Origin: Acanthamoeba lenticulata
Taxonomy: Eukaryota > Discosea > Longamoebia > Acanthamoebidae
Length of the DNA stretch: 55,121 nt
Assembly: GCA_002179805.1 (NCBI GenBank)
Contig: NAVB01000162.1
Coordinates: forward strand, 1 to 55,121
Direction of reading: 5' to 3'
Under the pieces are notes generated by a model. It was not told the origin of the DNA and did no database searches. It was given only the letters and a program-made list of their open reading frames with translations. The translations under genes were made by a program, and so were the position numbers. Below, one piece after another: positions 19,619 to 30,054 of this stretch. Position 1 is the stretch's first letter. Every line of letters starts with the position of its first letter.

Positions 19619-21909
19619 TCATTCGTCTGCCGAGTCGTTCGCGGCCACCTCTGTGGGCGCCTCTGGGCTCGTCAACGCTTTTTGTGTGTTTTGTAGGGGC
19701 CCCAAGTAGGTAAAGGCGGGCTGATCCGCGTAGATGCCTCGATTGTAGAAGCACTGCCGTTCGGGCGAGATGTACGTTGCAAACTGGGCGTGAAGAAGAA
19801 TAAGAAGGCAAAGTCAGCGTTAGGACCACATAGAAGACGCAGATGAAAAAAGACGTACATCATGAAGTGTGCGCTTGGCAGCGAACCAACCCAGATTGCT
19901 CCGCGAGCTCACGATGAAGTCGCACTCGCCCAGTAGCCACGCCTCGACCACGATCGTCACATAGCTGCCCACTTTACCATCAGTTCCTTCCTCTTCCTTC
20001 TAGCCCTGCACCGACATGGACAAGAAGGGGCACCTCTCGAAGCTGCTGCCGGACCGCTCGATGTGAGCCACCGGGAGATTCACCGTGAGTGCCTTGGCCT
20101 GAAGCTTGGCCCTGATCATCTTCTTGACCTCGTCCGAGTCGGACATCACAAACACCTGCCAAGGTGCCTCGCCCTTGGCCGGGGGCTTGTGCGGCCCATT
20201 TGGCTCCGCCACTTGGGATTGGCTCCACATGTCAGCCAATCGTGTGCTCTCATGTCGACACCACAACATGGACACATGACAATGGCGTACGAGGCAGGCC
20301 GGAGACGTTGTTGTGGGTCGGGTAGAGGAGGTCTTCTGCACAGCGGAAGAACCAGGGCACGTCCGTCGGCTTGTTGCGGGTGGGGTCGGACCAGCTCACG
20401 CTTTTGCCGCCCATGCGCAGCTGCACGCCCAGCGTGAAGCCTCCGCGGTGCATGCGCTCGGCGTGGGCCGCCACGATCGCCCGCAGAGGCGCCACCGGCC
20501 GGAACAGGAAGTTGACGAAGCAGCCATAAAGCTGCGACGACCATGACTGGAGCTGATGCCACAAAGATGTGAGACGAAAGAACGAAAACGAAAAGGGAGG
20601 GGGGGGACAACGTACAGCGGCCATGTCGGCAAAGGCGGTTGAAGGGTCGACGCCAAAGTACTTCATGATCTTCTCTCGGTAGAGCGGATTGCCGCTGATG
20701 GCGTTAGCATACCAGTTGTTGGTGCGCCAGATAACCACCTTCTTGTTCTGGAACATGGTCTTCTCAATGTCGACCTCGGACAGGGGCTTGCCTTTCCACT
20801 GCGACGCATGCTAGGAGGACCAATAACAAGAGACAAGTCAGTGCAACTGTTGAACGCAGTCGTGTTCATCAACAGCGCATATGTCGTACCTGCTCGATGG
20901 TGTCGATGTAGGTGACGTCCTTCTGCTTGAGCAGCGGCGCCAGGTCCTTCTTGGAGAAGCGCCAGTCGATGTTGGTCGGTTCCAGCAGCCTGGAGATCGA
21001 GAACTGGCGCAGCTTTCTCTGGGGACGGTCGTCCAGCTGCGCCTGTCGCTTGATGCGGTTCACCATTTCCACGTAGGTGCGCAGCGCAAAGTTGGCCAGC
21101 TCGTCATTCGAGCTCTCCACCTTCCCGCCTGGACTTTCATCTTTTTCTCGTTGCTGGCGAAGCACGAGGTCGGGGCTCAGGGCGGACCTGGGCAGCGGCT
21201 CCAGCTCGGCCTCCCCGGGGGGCGGGAGCTCCCAGTCGATGAGGAAGGTGCGGTCGGTGAGAAGGGCCACGAAGAAGGCGTTCATGACGCCAAACATGCG
21301 GTCGCCCCACCCGCCACAATGCTGCCCGAGGAGGCACGAGTAGACGAGGTACTTCTCCTGCCCGATCGTCACCACAGGCTCATCCTCACCGATGCCCTCG
21401 TGCAGCTTACCGTAGTGCTCAAAGTCCTGTTCGACCGAGGCCGCGGCGGCTGCGGCCGCGGCATTCAACGTGGTTGGCGTCAGAGGCAGCTTGGTCAGGT
21501 GGGCCATGGCCTCCTGGTGCCGCCGCGCCTCGCCGTTCAGGCGCCTCCGCAGGGCCAGAGTGCCCCGGTGGAGCGCGGCGTAGGAGCGCTGCCACGACAC
21601 ACCGCCACCGTCGGTGGCGTTGCGGCAGCACGCGGCTCGCACGCGCTGGCGAATGCGCGACGAGTCGGACGTGATGAGGTAGCCGTCTCGGCGCTCTTCC
21701 GCCTTCTCCCACTCGGTCCGCTTCACCCGATACCACTCGCTGTCGTCGTCAAGCTCGTTGCTGTTGTCGTTGTCGTTGTTCTGGGCTTGGGCGCCGTGTG
21801 CGACCTGTTGATAGGAGGGCGCCAGGCTCCAGGCATGCTGCACGTAGGCAAGACCAGCAAGCCAGAGGACGGTGAAGCCCAACAGGAAGGCCGGGAGCCA
21901 CCTTGGCAT
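19619..21909 (-). CDS. Type II membrane glycosyltransferase, fucosyltransferase-like
   Basis: A Golgi-type enzyme of 641 residues. Exons 21909-20890, 20810-20616, 20552-20291, 20211-20034, 19964-19859 and 19783-19619 keep frame. The ATG at 21909 is chosen because upstream in-frame codons lack ATG. It gives a short cytosolic tail, one signal anchor (residues about 5-24, 'PAFLLGFTVLWLAGLAYV') and a lumenal stem. Catalytic-domain cues are 'LGQHCGGWGDRMFGVMNAF' (near 197, the G-x-G-(D/N)-R-x donor loop of fucosyltransferase-type folds), 'FTLGVQLRMGG' (HxR/IQxR-like motif II), 'QVFVMSDSDEV', and near the C-terminus 'LLGECDFIVSSRSNLGWFAA'. This order suits GT37/GT23-like fucosyltransferases. The exact linkage and acceptor cannot be told. 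An 80-residue Ala-rich stem segment is atypical. Confidence 0.75.
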
Positions 21910-22167
21910 GTCTTCTTGGTTGGTGAGGTCTTCTGCCTCCTTCTTTGTTGCGTAGAGCAATGTTGCCCCGGCCCGGGCCTTCTCGGGCCTTACGAGATGA
22001 GCTTTATCATTTAAGTGTTGGCTGCTTCTATCGAAAATCCGTTGGTCTGCACGCTTTAATGGGCCTCTGGAGCAACATTAATTTTCCAAAACACAGATAG
22101 TTGCGCCTGACCAAGAATATGTGGGGAGGACCGCGCCAAGTGTTGGTCCTCCAGGCAGGCGGGAGCT

Positions 22168-23322
22168 TTACCAGCCAGCGTGAGAGACGGGGAAGCGCGA
22201 GAACGGGTTCTGCGGCAGGTGCGATGCCGTGTTGAAGAAGCCCTTGATTGTGAGTTCGCCAAAGCACACGCGGTCGATCACCACGGCGCACCCGAGGATC
22301 AGCGCCGCGTCCTGTTGGTCGTTGTTGTTGTTGGTTTTGTTGCCAGAGACCTCCACCAACAACTTGGGGGAAGAGCCGAGAGAAGGAGGGCGCGTACGAG
22401 GGTGTTGTTGGGGTAGATGGCCACGCCGTAGGTGTCGGTGAGGTGCACGAACCGCTTGCTCACGGCCGCGATGAGTTGGCCGTTGAGGAAGAACTTGAAC
22501 TCCCACGAGAACCAGTTGCTGCATTCGGTCGAGATGGTCAGCATCAAGATGGCAAAAAGGAGGAGGTGAGAAAAGGAGAAAAGAAAAGAAAAGGTCATGC
22601 CTTTTGACTTGGATTTCCGTCTTCTGGCCGTTGGGGTAGCGAAGGCGTATGGTGAAGTTGTCCTTGATCAGCGACAGCACGTCCTTGCTCATGCTTGCCT
22701 TGAGACCGCCCGCCTCGATGGTGTAGCGCGGCTTGTTGATGAGCTTCTTCGTGGTCAGCTTCTCCGCAACCTTGCCGATAGTTCTGCGTAGTGGACAACA
22801 ATACAACAATAAAAAAATTAAAGATAAAAAAAAAGCGATTTTTGTAAAGACAATGCAACGCACCTCTTGGAGGATGGGTCCTTGATGAGAACGCAGTCCA
22901 GCGCAGAAATCCACTTGCCCTTGAAGCGGCACACCACTCGACCGGACTCATCTTTGACGGTCATGTTGCCCGTCGGGCTCCCAAAGTTTTGCTGCAGAAC
23001 AAACACCTTGGCTGGCTTGTTCCCCTGCATCGCGGCCAACGCATGAAAACACGAGAACTTGGAGAAGCCAAGGGAGGGGGGAGAGCAAAAGAACGAAGGG
23101 AAAGCGAACCCTTTCGTCACAGAGCGAAGCGTCCATGGCGGGAACGACCGGGCCCGCAGCAGGAGCGTAGGGCACAGGGTAGGCCACGTAGGGCGGAGGC
23201 TGGGGGTAGGGCATCATTGGCATGGGGGCCGCCGGCTGGAACATTCCGGCAGGAGCTGGGGCAGGGAAGGGCTGGGCCGGGGGGTAGTAGCCCGCGGGTT
23301 GCTGCTGGTACATGGGGTACAT
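22168..23322 (-). CDS. LURP-one-related (LOR)/tubby-like domain protein with Pro-rich N-terminus
   Basis: Five exons (23322-23110, 23024-22864, 22783-22601, 22518-22398, 22311-22168) sum to 273 residues. Residues 1-70 are Pro/Tyr/Met-rich and disordered ('YPMYQQQPAGYYPP'). From residue 72 comes a twelve-strand LOR/scramblase-like barrel: 'KVFVLQQNFGSPTGNMTVKD', 'ESGRVVCRFKGKW', 'CVLIKDPSSKR', 'YTIEAGGLKASMSKD', then 'WEFKFFLNGQLIAAVSKRF' and the final hydrophobic helix 'ALILGCAVVIDRVC' that threads the barrel in this fold. LOR proteins are membrane- or phosphoinositide-associated, and some are defence-linked in plants. Function here is unknown. Keeping frame between exons 3 and 4 needs a GC-AG intron (donor AAAAG|GCATGA). 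It is divergent from the large fusion gene at 23991. Confidence 0.82.
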
Positions 23323-23990
23323 CGTTGGTAGAAGAGAATGTAGCGGATGTTGTGTAGCGTGAAAACTTGAGCAGATGCAGGTAGGACGGAGCAGAGCAGA
23401 GATAAGGGGAAGGAGATGCAGTCCATGGTAAGTTCTCAGCGAAGGCCGAATGTCATGTCCCCTCCTGTTCCCGTCCCGATCCGTGCTGCTTCTCTGCGGA
23501 ACGGACGCTGGCATCCCAGGAATGCCCTCTATGCGAAACTCGAACCACAACGACCTCAAGAAGCAAACTCTGAGTGGCACCACCGCGGAGTGTGACTTCG
23601 CCGCCGTCTTCCTTGCGAAGGCCAGAATGTTGTCGTTCACTGGATTCAGCACCTCAATAGTATTGAGCGCAGGCGAGCTCAGGCGGCCCTCTAGTGCTCA
23701 CATATGGGCTAAGAAGTACTACTTAGACCCTGCCAAGTTGCTTTCCCAGTCTTGCCCATAAACTTCACCTTTCTTGTTTGGGCCGCCAAGAAAACAAACC
23801 TTTTTGGTCAAGAAGAAAAAAGGGATATAATTACAAAAATTGGACAGAAATAATAGCTCAATAATTCATTTCCGTCGCGGCAACCGGCCCACGCGAAGAA
23901 CAACGTGATTAGCTGAGGGGGGAGCGTGTTCCTTTATCGCGTACAAAAAGGGGCAACGCATAGCCAACACTCGGGGGCTCCTAATTCACA
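23323..23990. promoter_or_regulatory. Divergent intergenic region, LOR protein / CH-acyl-CoA synthetase
   Basis: 668 bp between the two start codons. Short ORFs cross it but none looks like protein. 23770-23870 is AT-rich. 'CCTTTATCGCG' near 23931 may act as a weak TATA about 60 bp before the ATG at 23991. Confidence 0.35.
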
Positions 23991-26900
23991 ATGAGCGCGG
24001 CCCAAATGAGCCGCGACTTGCGTACACGGGTACCCTTTCCTCCCTTCCCTTTCGCCAGTCGTTGCCTCCCTGAGCCCTCGCTTTTTGAAGAAGGGGAGGG
24101 GGGAGGTCATAAGCGTTGGAACGACGAAGAAAAAACTCAAAATCTTACCCATTCAGCCAGCTCTCTAAAAATCGTGCTACAAGTTTCTTTATTGTTGTTA
24201 TTCTTATTATAATGAATTGATATTCATTCTTTTTGTTTGGTTTTTTGTTGCTTCTTCAACTCACCACATGGTTGCGTGTTGGTGCTTTGTCGTTTCTTCT
24301 ATTCTACGTGGTGTTGGATGCGCACACACCGGTGAGCAGCAAACGGTGTTGACGCGATGGTGCAACGTGAAGCTGCAGCAGCGCGGCCTCAAGATCGAGG
24401 ACGAGAGCTGGGCGACAGACGTCGGGGACGGGATCACGCTGATCGACCTGTGGGAGGTGGTGAGCCGCAAGACCGTGAGCGGCGTCAACCGCAAGCCGGG
24501 CAACAAGCGCTTCCTCAAGATGGCCAACATGACGCTCCTGCTCGACGCCATCAAGCGCGACGGCGTGCCCGTCCCGGGCATCACCAAGGAGCACCTGGTC
24601 GAGGCCCAGCTCGAGCCCGTCCTCGAGCTCCTGTGGAACCTGGTCCGGGCCTACCACCTCAACCACGCCCTCGTCGGCGTCACGAGCGGCTCGCTCGACT
24701 CCAAGACTGAGGCCTACAAGGGCCGCCTCCTCCGCTGGGTCCGCGACCGCGTGGCCGCGGCCCCGACCACGGCCACGGCCGCCCAGGACGGCGGCGTCCG
24801 CGCGGACGACCTGCATGAGTCTTGGCGCGACGGCCGGACGCTGGCGGCCCTCGTCCACGCGCTCGACCGACACGCCCTCTCGTGGCCGCCACCGCCCGAC
24901 GTCGGCCCGGAGGCCCTCCTCGACCTGGCCCTCGACGCCGCCGAGCGCCACTTTGGCATCCCGCGCCTCCTCGACCCGGCCCACCTGCTCGTGGGCTGCG
25001 ACAGCGACAGCGACAATGACAACGACAACGCCAGTGGCGACGAGGCCGGCTCGGCGACGGCCACGACAACGATCGCGATCGACGAGCCGTCGGTGCTGAC
25101 CTACCTGGCCTACTTTGTCCACTGGGCCGTCGAGAACGGCCACTTTGAGGTCATCCTCACGCCCCGGCCCTTCGTCCCGCCCACGCCCGAGGACGAGGCC
25201 GAGGCCCAGCAGACGCCCGCGGCCGCCGCCGTCGGCCACCGGAACGCGCCGCCGGCGCCGCTGCCGGTCCCGGCGCCGTCGGTCGGCGACGCGACGAGCG
25301 TGGTGCACCACTTCTTCTACCGGTGCGCCGAACAGCCCGAGCAGCACGCCTACTCGCTCCGCTGCGAGGAGCACTGGCGGCGGCGGACTTGGGGCCAGTT
25401 CGGCCACCGCGTGCGCCAGGCCGCGCGCGCCATGCTCGCCTTTGGCCTCCAGCCGGGCGAGCGCGTCTGCGTCTTTGGCAAGGCCGTCACCCGGCCCGAG
25501 TGGAGCGTGTTTGCCCTCGCGGCCATGGCCGTCGGCGCCGTCCCCTGCTTTGGCCACTGCTCCAGCACGTGCGTGTCTCCTCCTTCTCCTCACCGCACGA
25601 CACACGCGCGCGTGTGTGCGTGTGTGCCATTATCTCACCGCACGACACGACACACGCGCGTATGGTCAAACACAGAGCGGAGCTTCTGCGGATGGTGGAG
25701 CACGCCGAGGCGCGGATCCTGCTGGTCGAGAAGCAGAGCCAGTGGAAGAAGCTGCGGGCCGCGCTGGCCACCGCGCGCGGCCCGACGCCCGGCGACGGCG
25801 TGGCGCCGCCCTCGGGCGCCAACTCGACCTCCTGCCCGGACCTCCTCTCCGCCGGCCAGACCACGCCCCAGCCGCTGTCGACGTCGTCGTCGTCGCCGTC
25901 GCTCTCGGCAGAGTTGGCATCGACATCAACAACGACGACGTCGTCATCGTCGTCAGCATCATCATCACAGCCGGGCGCGAGCCTGAGGCTGGTGGTCATC
26001 AAGGAGCGCGGCGGCGACAACACGGTCAGGGCCTCGGGCGACACGCACGTGGTCACGTGGCGCATTTTCAAGCGCGCCGGCGGCCGCGTCGACGCGCGCG
26101 ATCGTGACCGCGACCGCGGTCTCGACGCCCAGCTCGAGCAGCGCACGCGCGCCATCGAGCCCGCCCACCCGGCCTACGTCCTCTACACCCCCGGCACCGA
26201 GTCTGTCGACACTGTCGACACCTCCGCCACCCCTGCTGCTGACGTCAGCAGCGCCGTGAAGAGCACCGTGCTTCTGCCGCCGCCGCGGGGCAAGGGCGTG
26301 GTCCTGTCCCACGCGGCGGTCCTGTGGACGGCCAAGCGCGTGGCCGAGGCGCTGCGGGTCGACGCCGACGACTCCTACGTGGCCTTCCTCGCCGCGGCCC
26401 AGCCGACGCAGCTGACGCTGGCCCTTCACGTGCCGATCCTCACCGGCATGCCGGTCTTCTACGTGCCCGAGGCCGCGGCCGTCCGCGCCTGCCTGCGCGA
26501 GGTCCAGCCCACGGTTCTCGCCGCCCCGCCGGACTTCTGGCTCGCCGCCTTCCACGCCCTCGGCGACGCCCTGGCGGCCTCCCGGGCCGCCGGTGGCGTC
26601 GGCGCCGCCGCGGCGCTGCCGCCGCGCGTGCTGGATCAGGTCCGGAAGCAGGTCGGTGCCGGCCGTGTGCGCCACGCGCTGGTCGGCGGCAACGCGCAGC
26701 CGGCGCCGCGCGTCGTGTTTGACTTTTTCCGCGACCGGCTCGGCGTGGAGCTCGTCCACTGCTACGGGCAGGCCGAGACCTGCGGCCTCCTCGCCTGGAC
26801 CCTTGTTAAGGGCGCTGCTGACGCGGCCGCGTCGCCGCTGGCGAGCGTGGGCGCGGCGCTGCCGGAATGCGCGTTCCGATTGGCGGAGCCCGACGGGGAG

Positions 26901-28073
26901 ATCGAGGTCCGCGGGCCGCACCTGTTCACGCAGTACCTGCGGGACGAGACCCGCACGGCGCGGGCCATGACGCCCGACGGCTGGTTCCGGACGGGCGACG
27001 TCGGCCGGCGCGACGGCGCGGCCGGGCGGCTCGTGTGGCTCGGGCGGCGGGCCGACGTGCTCCGGCTGGCCGACGGCCGCGCCGTCCACCCGGCGGCGCT
27101 CGAGACCGTCCTCCGCGCGGCACCGCTCGTGCGCAACACGCTCGTCGTCGGCGCCGGCCGCGAGTGGCTGTCGGCGCTGCTCATGGCCGACGTGACCCTC
27201 CTCAAGCGCGCCGCCAAGAAGCGCAACTGCCTCCCGACCAAGCTCCTCGCCAGCCCCGAGTTCCAGGCCCAGCTCAAGGCCCTCGCCGACGCCGCGGCCG
27301 CGGCCGACGCCGTGCTCCCGGCCGCCGCTGGTCAGGAGACCTCCGGCGCCTCCGGGGAGCCGCTTCTGAGGAAATGGCTGATCGTGCCGCGGGCGCTGAC
27401 GGTCAAGCGCAACGAGCTGACGCCGACGATGTCGCTGCGGCGCGAGACCGTGACGGCCCACTTTGAGCGCGAGATCGAGAGCTTCTACGCGAGCGGCGGA
27501 GGCGGCGGCGGCGGGAGCACCGAGGAGGGCGAGGGACGGAACAATCTGAACAACAAGAAGCTGACCGACGGGACCTTTTACAAGAAGCTGCCCGACGGGT
27601 CGTTCGAGAAGACCGACCTCAAGCAGGGCACCGTCGAGGAGATGGAGCGGCAGCTCATGCAGGCCATGAAGGAGATCCGCGAGCTGGCCAAGAAGATCAA
27701 GACCCTCCAGGAGCAGCACGCCGAGGACGAGAACGCGAGCAAGGCCAAGGACACCGCCGCCAAGCGGCTCGAGCTCGAGCTCGACGCCCTCGCCGGCTCC
27801 ACCACCACGACGGCCGCCTCGGCCTCGCTCTCCGTGCCGCCAGGGCAGGGCCGGGCGCGCGCCGGCAGCAAGGACCCGGACCACTCGCCCGGAGCAGCAG
27901 CGTCGTCATCATCAGCATCAGCGTCATCAGGAGGAGGCGCGACCTCAGCCGCTGCTGCCTCGACTGCTGCCGCGACGACGAGCAGCAGCAACAGCAAGCG
28001 CGAGAAGCGAGACCGAAGCATCAGGCAGAAGCGCGCCGACCGGGACCAGACGCGCGTCTCCACGTCGAGCTGA
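23991..28073 (+). CDS. Tandem calponin-homology (actin-binding) domain fused to AMP-forming acyl-CoA synthetase-like domain
   Basis: Proposed exons 23991-24029, 24340-25568 and 25676-28073 sum to 1221 residues. The first exon (ATG 23991) is inferred; it splices in phase onto 'QTVLTRWCNVKL'. Residues 14-115 are a filamin-type CH1 ('DVGDGITLIDLWEVVS', 'VNRKPGNKRFLKMANM'). Residues 135-280 are CH2 ('LHESWRDGRTLAALVHALD', 'AERHFGIPRLLDPAHLL'), with an acidic insert. Residues 335-1024 are an ANL acyl-CoA synthetase: 'WGQFGHRVRQAARAMLAFGL', 'GERVCVFGKAVTRPEWSVF', A5-like 'HCYGQAETCGLL' (about 785), 'GWFRTGDVGRRD' (about 862) and the long-chain hallmark 'RNELTPTMSLRRE' (about 1002). The phosphate-binding loop reads 'YTPGT' and then about 33 extra residues before 'GKGVVLSH'. 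A coiled coil (1070-1128) and a basic Ser-rich tail follow. It probably links F-actin to lipid metabolism or is a pseudo-enzyme scaffold. Confidence 0.85.
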
Positions 28074-28303
28074 TGCAGCGCCCCACAAAAAGACGGACGC
28101 GAGCTTGTTGTAACCACCACCACCACCACCACCAACCACTGCACCATCATCCCATCCCCACAATCATTCCTCTCCTCCTTGACGCTCCTCCTTCACGCAT
28201 GACTCCAGAGATGGCAAAAACTGTTATAATTGTTTCTTCTTTACACCTCGCCCCGCCATCACCATCACGTTCACTGTACATCGCGCGCGTTGGGCCGGTG
28301 CCG
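28074..28303. other. Convergent spacer with (ACC)n tract
   Basis: 230 bp between two convergent stop codons. It contains an ACC trinucleotide run near 28112-28135 and no supported gene. Confidence 0.4.
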
Positions 28304-29795
28304 TCACTCGCGCACAACGGCGGGCAACAGCGCGCGGAGGCTGAGCAGCGCGCCGTCCTCGTTGTTGTTGTCGTGGTCGGGGGCGTGGTGCTGGGGACCA
28401 TCGCCGTTGGTGCCGTTGTTGTGCCAGGTGTCGGTGAGGAAGGGCAGCACGTAGTTGGTCAAGGCCACGCCGTAGCAGGCGCTGTAGTAATCGCCGTGGT
28501 TGCACGGGATCCCGAACCGGTGCAGCCGCCCCGTCTCGTGCAGCTCCCTGCAGGCCACGCCAGATGAGAGCGCGCGCATGTGCGTGAGCCAGGGATCCGG
28601 TTGCGAGAAGGGGTGGCGGGCATCGTGACAACGAACCGAAGGCCGATCCAGTCCTCCTTGTAGAGGTCGAGGTCCTCGAGGGCCAGCACGCGGCTGTCGT
28701 CGTTGGGAGCGTACGACCCAAACACGGACGACTGGCGCGGGTTCACCGTCTGACGCACCGCCAGCGTGAGCGGACCATAAGCAGAGAGAGGCGAGGGAGA
28801 TGCGAGGCGAGAGGCCTGAGCCTACCTGGTCGACTTCAGAGTAGATCATCGCAAAGTTGCGGAGGGACAGCATGTTGCGCTTGTAGGTCGGGTTCTTGTT
28901 GGGACCCTCGTTGTTGATGTCGGGCAGGAACTCGCTGAGCTTCTCGTACGTCTCCAGCTGGTACGGATCTGCGCGAATATCGCCACACACGTGTGTTCGA
29001 TCGGCGTGTGAGCCACCACACCAACATGGCTCGCATGAAGCGCGTAAACGCTGACGAGTAGTGGTTGTGTTGTACCGCGCCAGTAGCCAGCAAAGGAGAA
29101 GAGGTGCTGCGCCCACTCTGAGTAGATGAAGGTGCCCACCAACGTGTCCAGCGTCGTGTTGATGTAGGGTATCCAACCGATCTACAACGGTTCATCAATC
29201 AGTCAATCGATTATGAAGATTAATGTTGGAAGAAGGAAGGTGAAGACGTACACGAGGGACGCCGTAGACGCCCATCTGCGGGCCGAGGTAGGAAACAAGG
29301 TTGCGGACAGGTGGGTCGTTGCAACGCTCGACGTAGGCGCGGATGAGGAGGCCGCCCTGCGAGAAGCCCAGCACGTTGACGCCGCCAGCGAGCTGCGGGT
29401 CGGCACGCATGGCCTCGCAGAAGGTGGCCAGCTGCTCGTCCATGGGCCAGAACAGCGAGTCGAGGATGCCGTCACCGATCTCAATGGCCTTGATGTAGAC
29501 GCCCGGCATGGCCTTGACCAGGAGGTTGCGCGTGTGCATCACCGTCGCTGTGCTCGATGCGCTACCTGCGTGTAGAATAAAGTCGAAGCAGAGAACAAGT
29601 TGGCTTCTCGGTTCAATCTGGCAGTAAAGGGGAGGCCGTACCGTGCATAAGAACGACGGGTGTCCAGGAGGTGACGTTGGATGCAGCAGTGCCGTTCTGC
29701 GATGGTTCTACGCTGCCTGACTGGGCAGCAGCAAGACGCAGCACCATCGCGAACGCCACGAAGGTCAATCCAATGCAGAACTTGTAGCTTGCCAT
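28304..29795 (-). CDS. PPT1: Palmitoyl-protein thioesterase (PPT1-like), lysosomal
   Basis: An alpha/beta hydrolase that removes palmitate from S-acylated proteins in lysosomes. Six exons (29795-29642, 29565-29252, 29181-29076, 28968-28826, 28749-28637, 28547-28304) sum to 357 residues. The ATG at 29795 gives a signal peptide ('CIGLTFVAFAMVLRLAAA') and then 'TPVVLMHG' (oxyanion region). 'VNVLGFSQGGLLIRAYVERC' carries the nucleophile Ser in GxSxG. 'PRNLVSYLGPQMGVYGVPR' equivalents, 'LSLRNFAMIYSEVDQ', 'LALEDLDLYKEDWIGLR' and 'RLHRFGIPCNHGDYYSACYG' follow the PPT1 order. The last holds the probable catalytic His, in a context different from the animal 'EGDHLQL'. The C-terminus is longer than in animals and carries an Asn/Asp-rich tract. 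Confidence 0.9.
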
Positions 29796-30054
29796 AACGT
29801 TCTTGCCCAAATCAATCAGCTAGAGCTGATTAATTTGTAGTTTGTGGTTGTGTGCTTCAATGAGCTGAACGTTGCATAAACAGCGACAACTGCAAGCTGG
29901 GGCCTGCTTTGCTGACGGGCCGTGACGGGCGTGCCGCAGCACTTCCATCTCCTCCTTTCTGCGGTTCTCCTGAACTCCCCACCGTGCAATTTATTTTGTA
30001 TTTTATTTTGTATTTTATTTTTTGTTTTTATTTATGTAATTCTTGAAGTCAATC

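Noticed and set aside
25965..27884. 639-residue antisense ORF opposite the acyl-CoA synthetase exons (and a 433-residue one at 24304-25605)
   Set aside because: These mirror GC-rich codon bias; they have biased composition and no family motifs, while the plus strand has clear CH and ANL domains.
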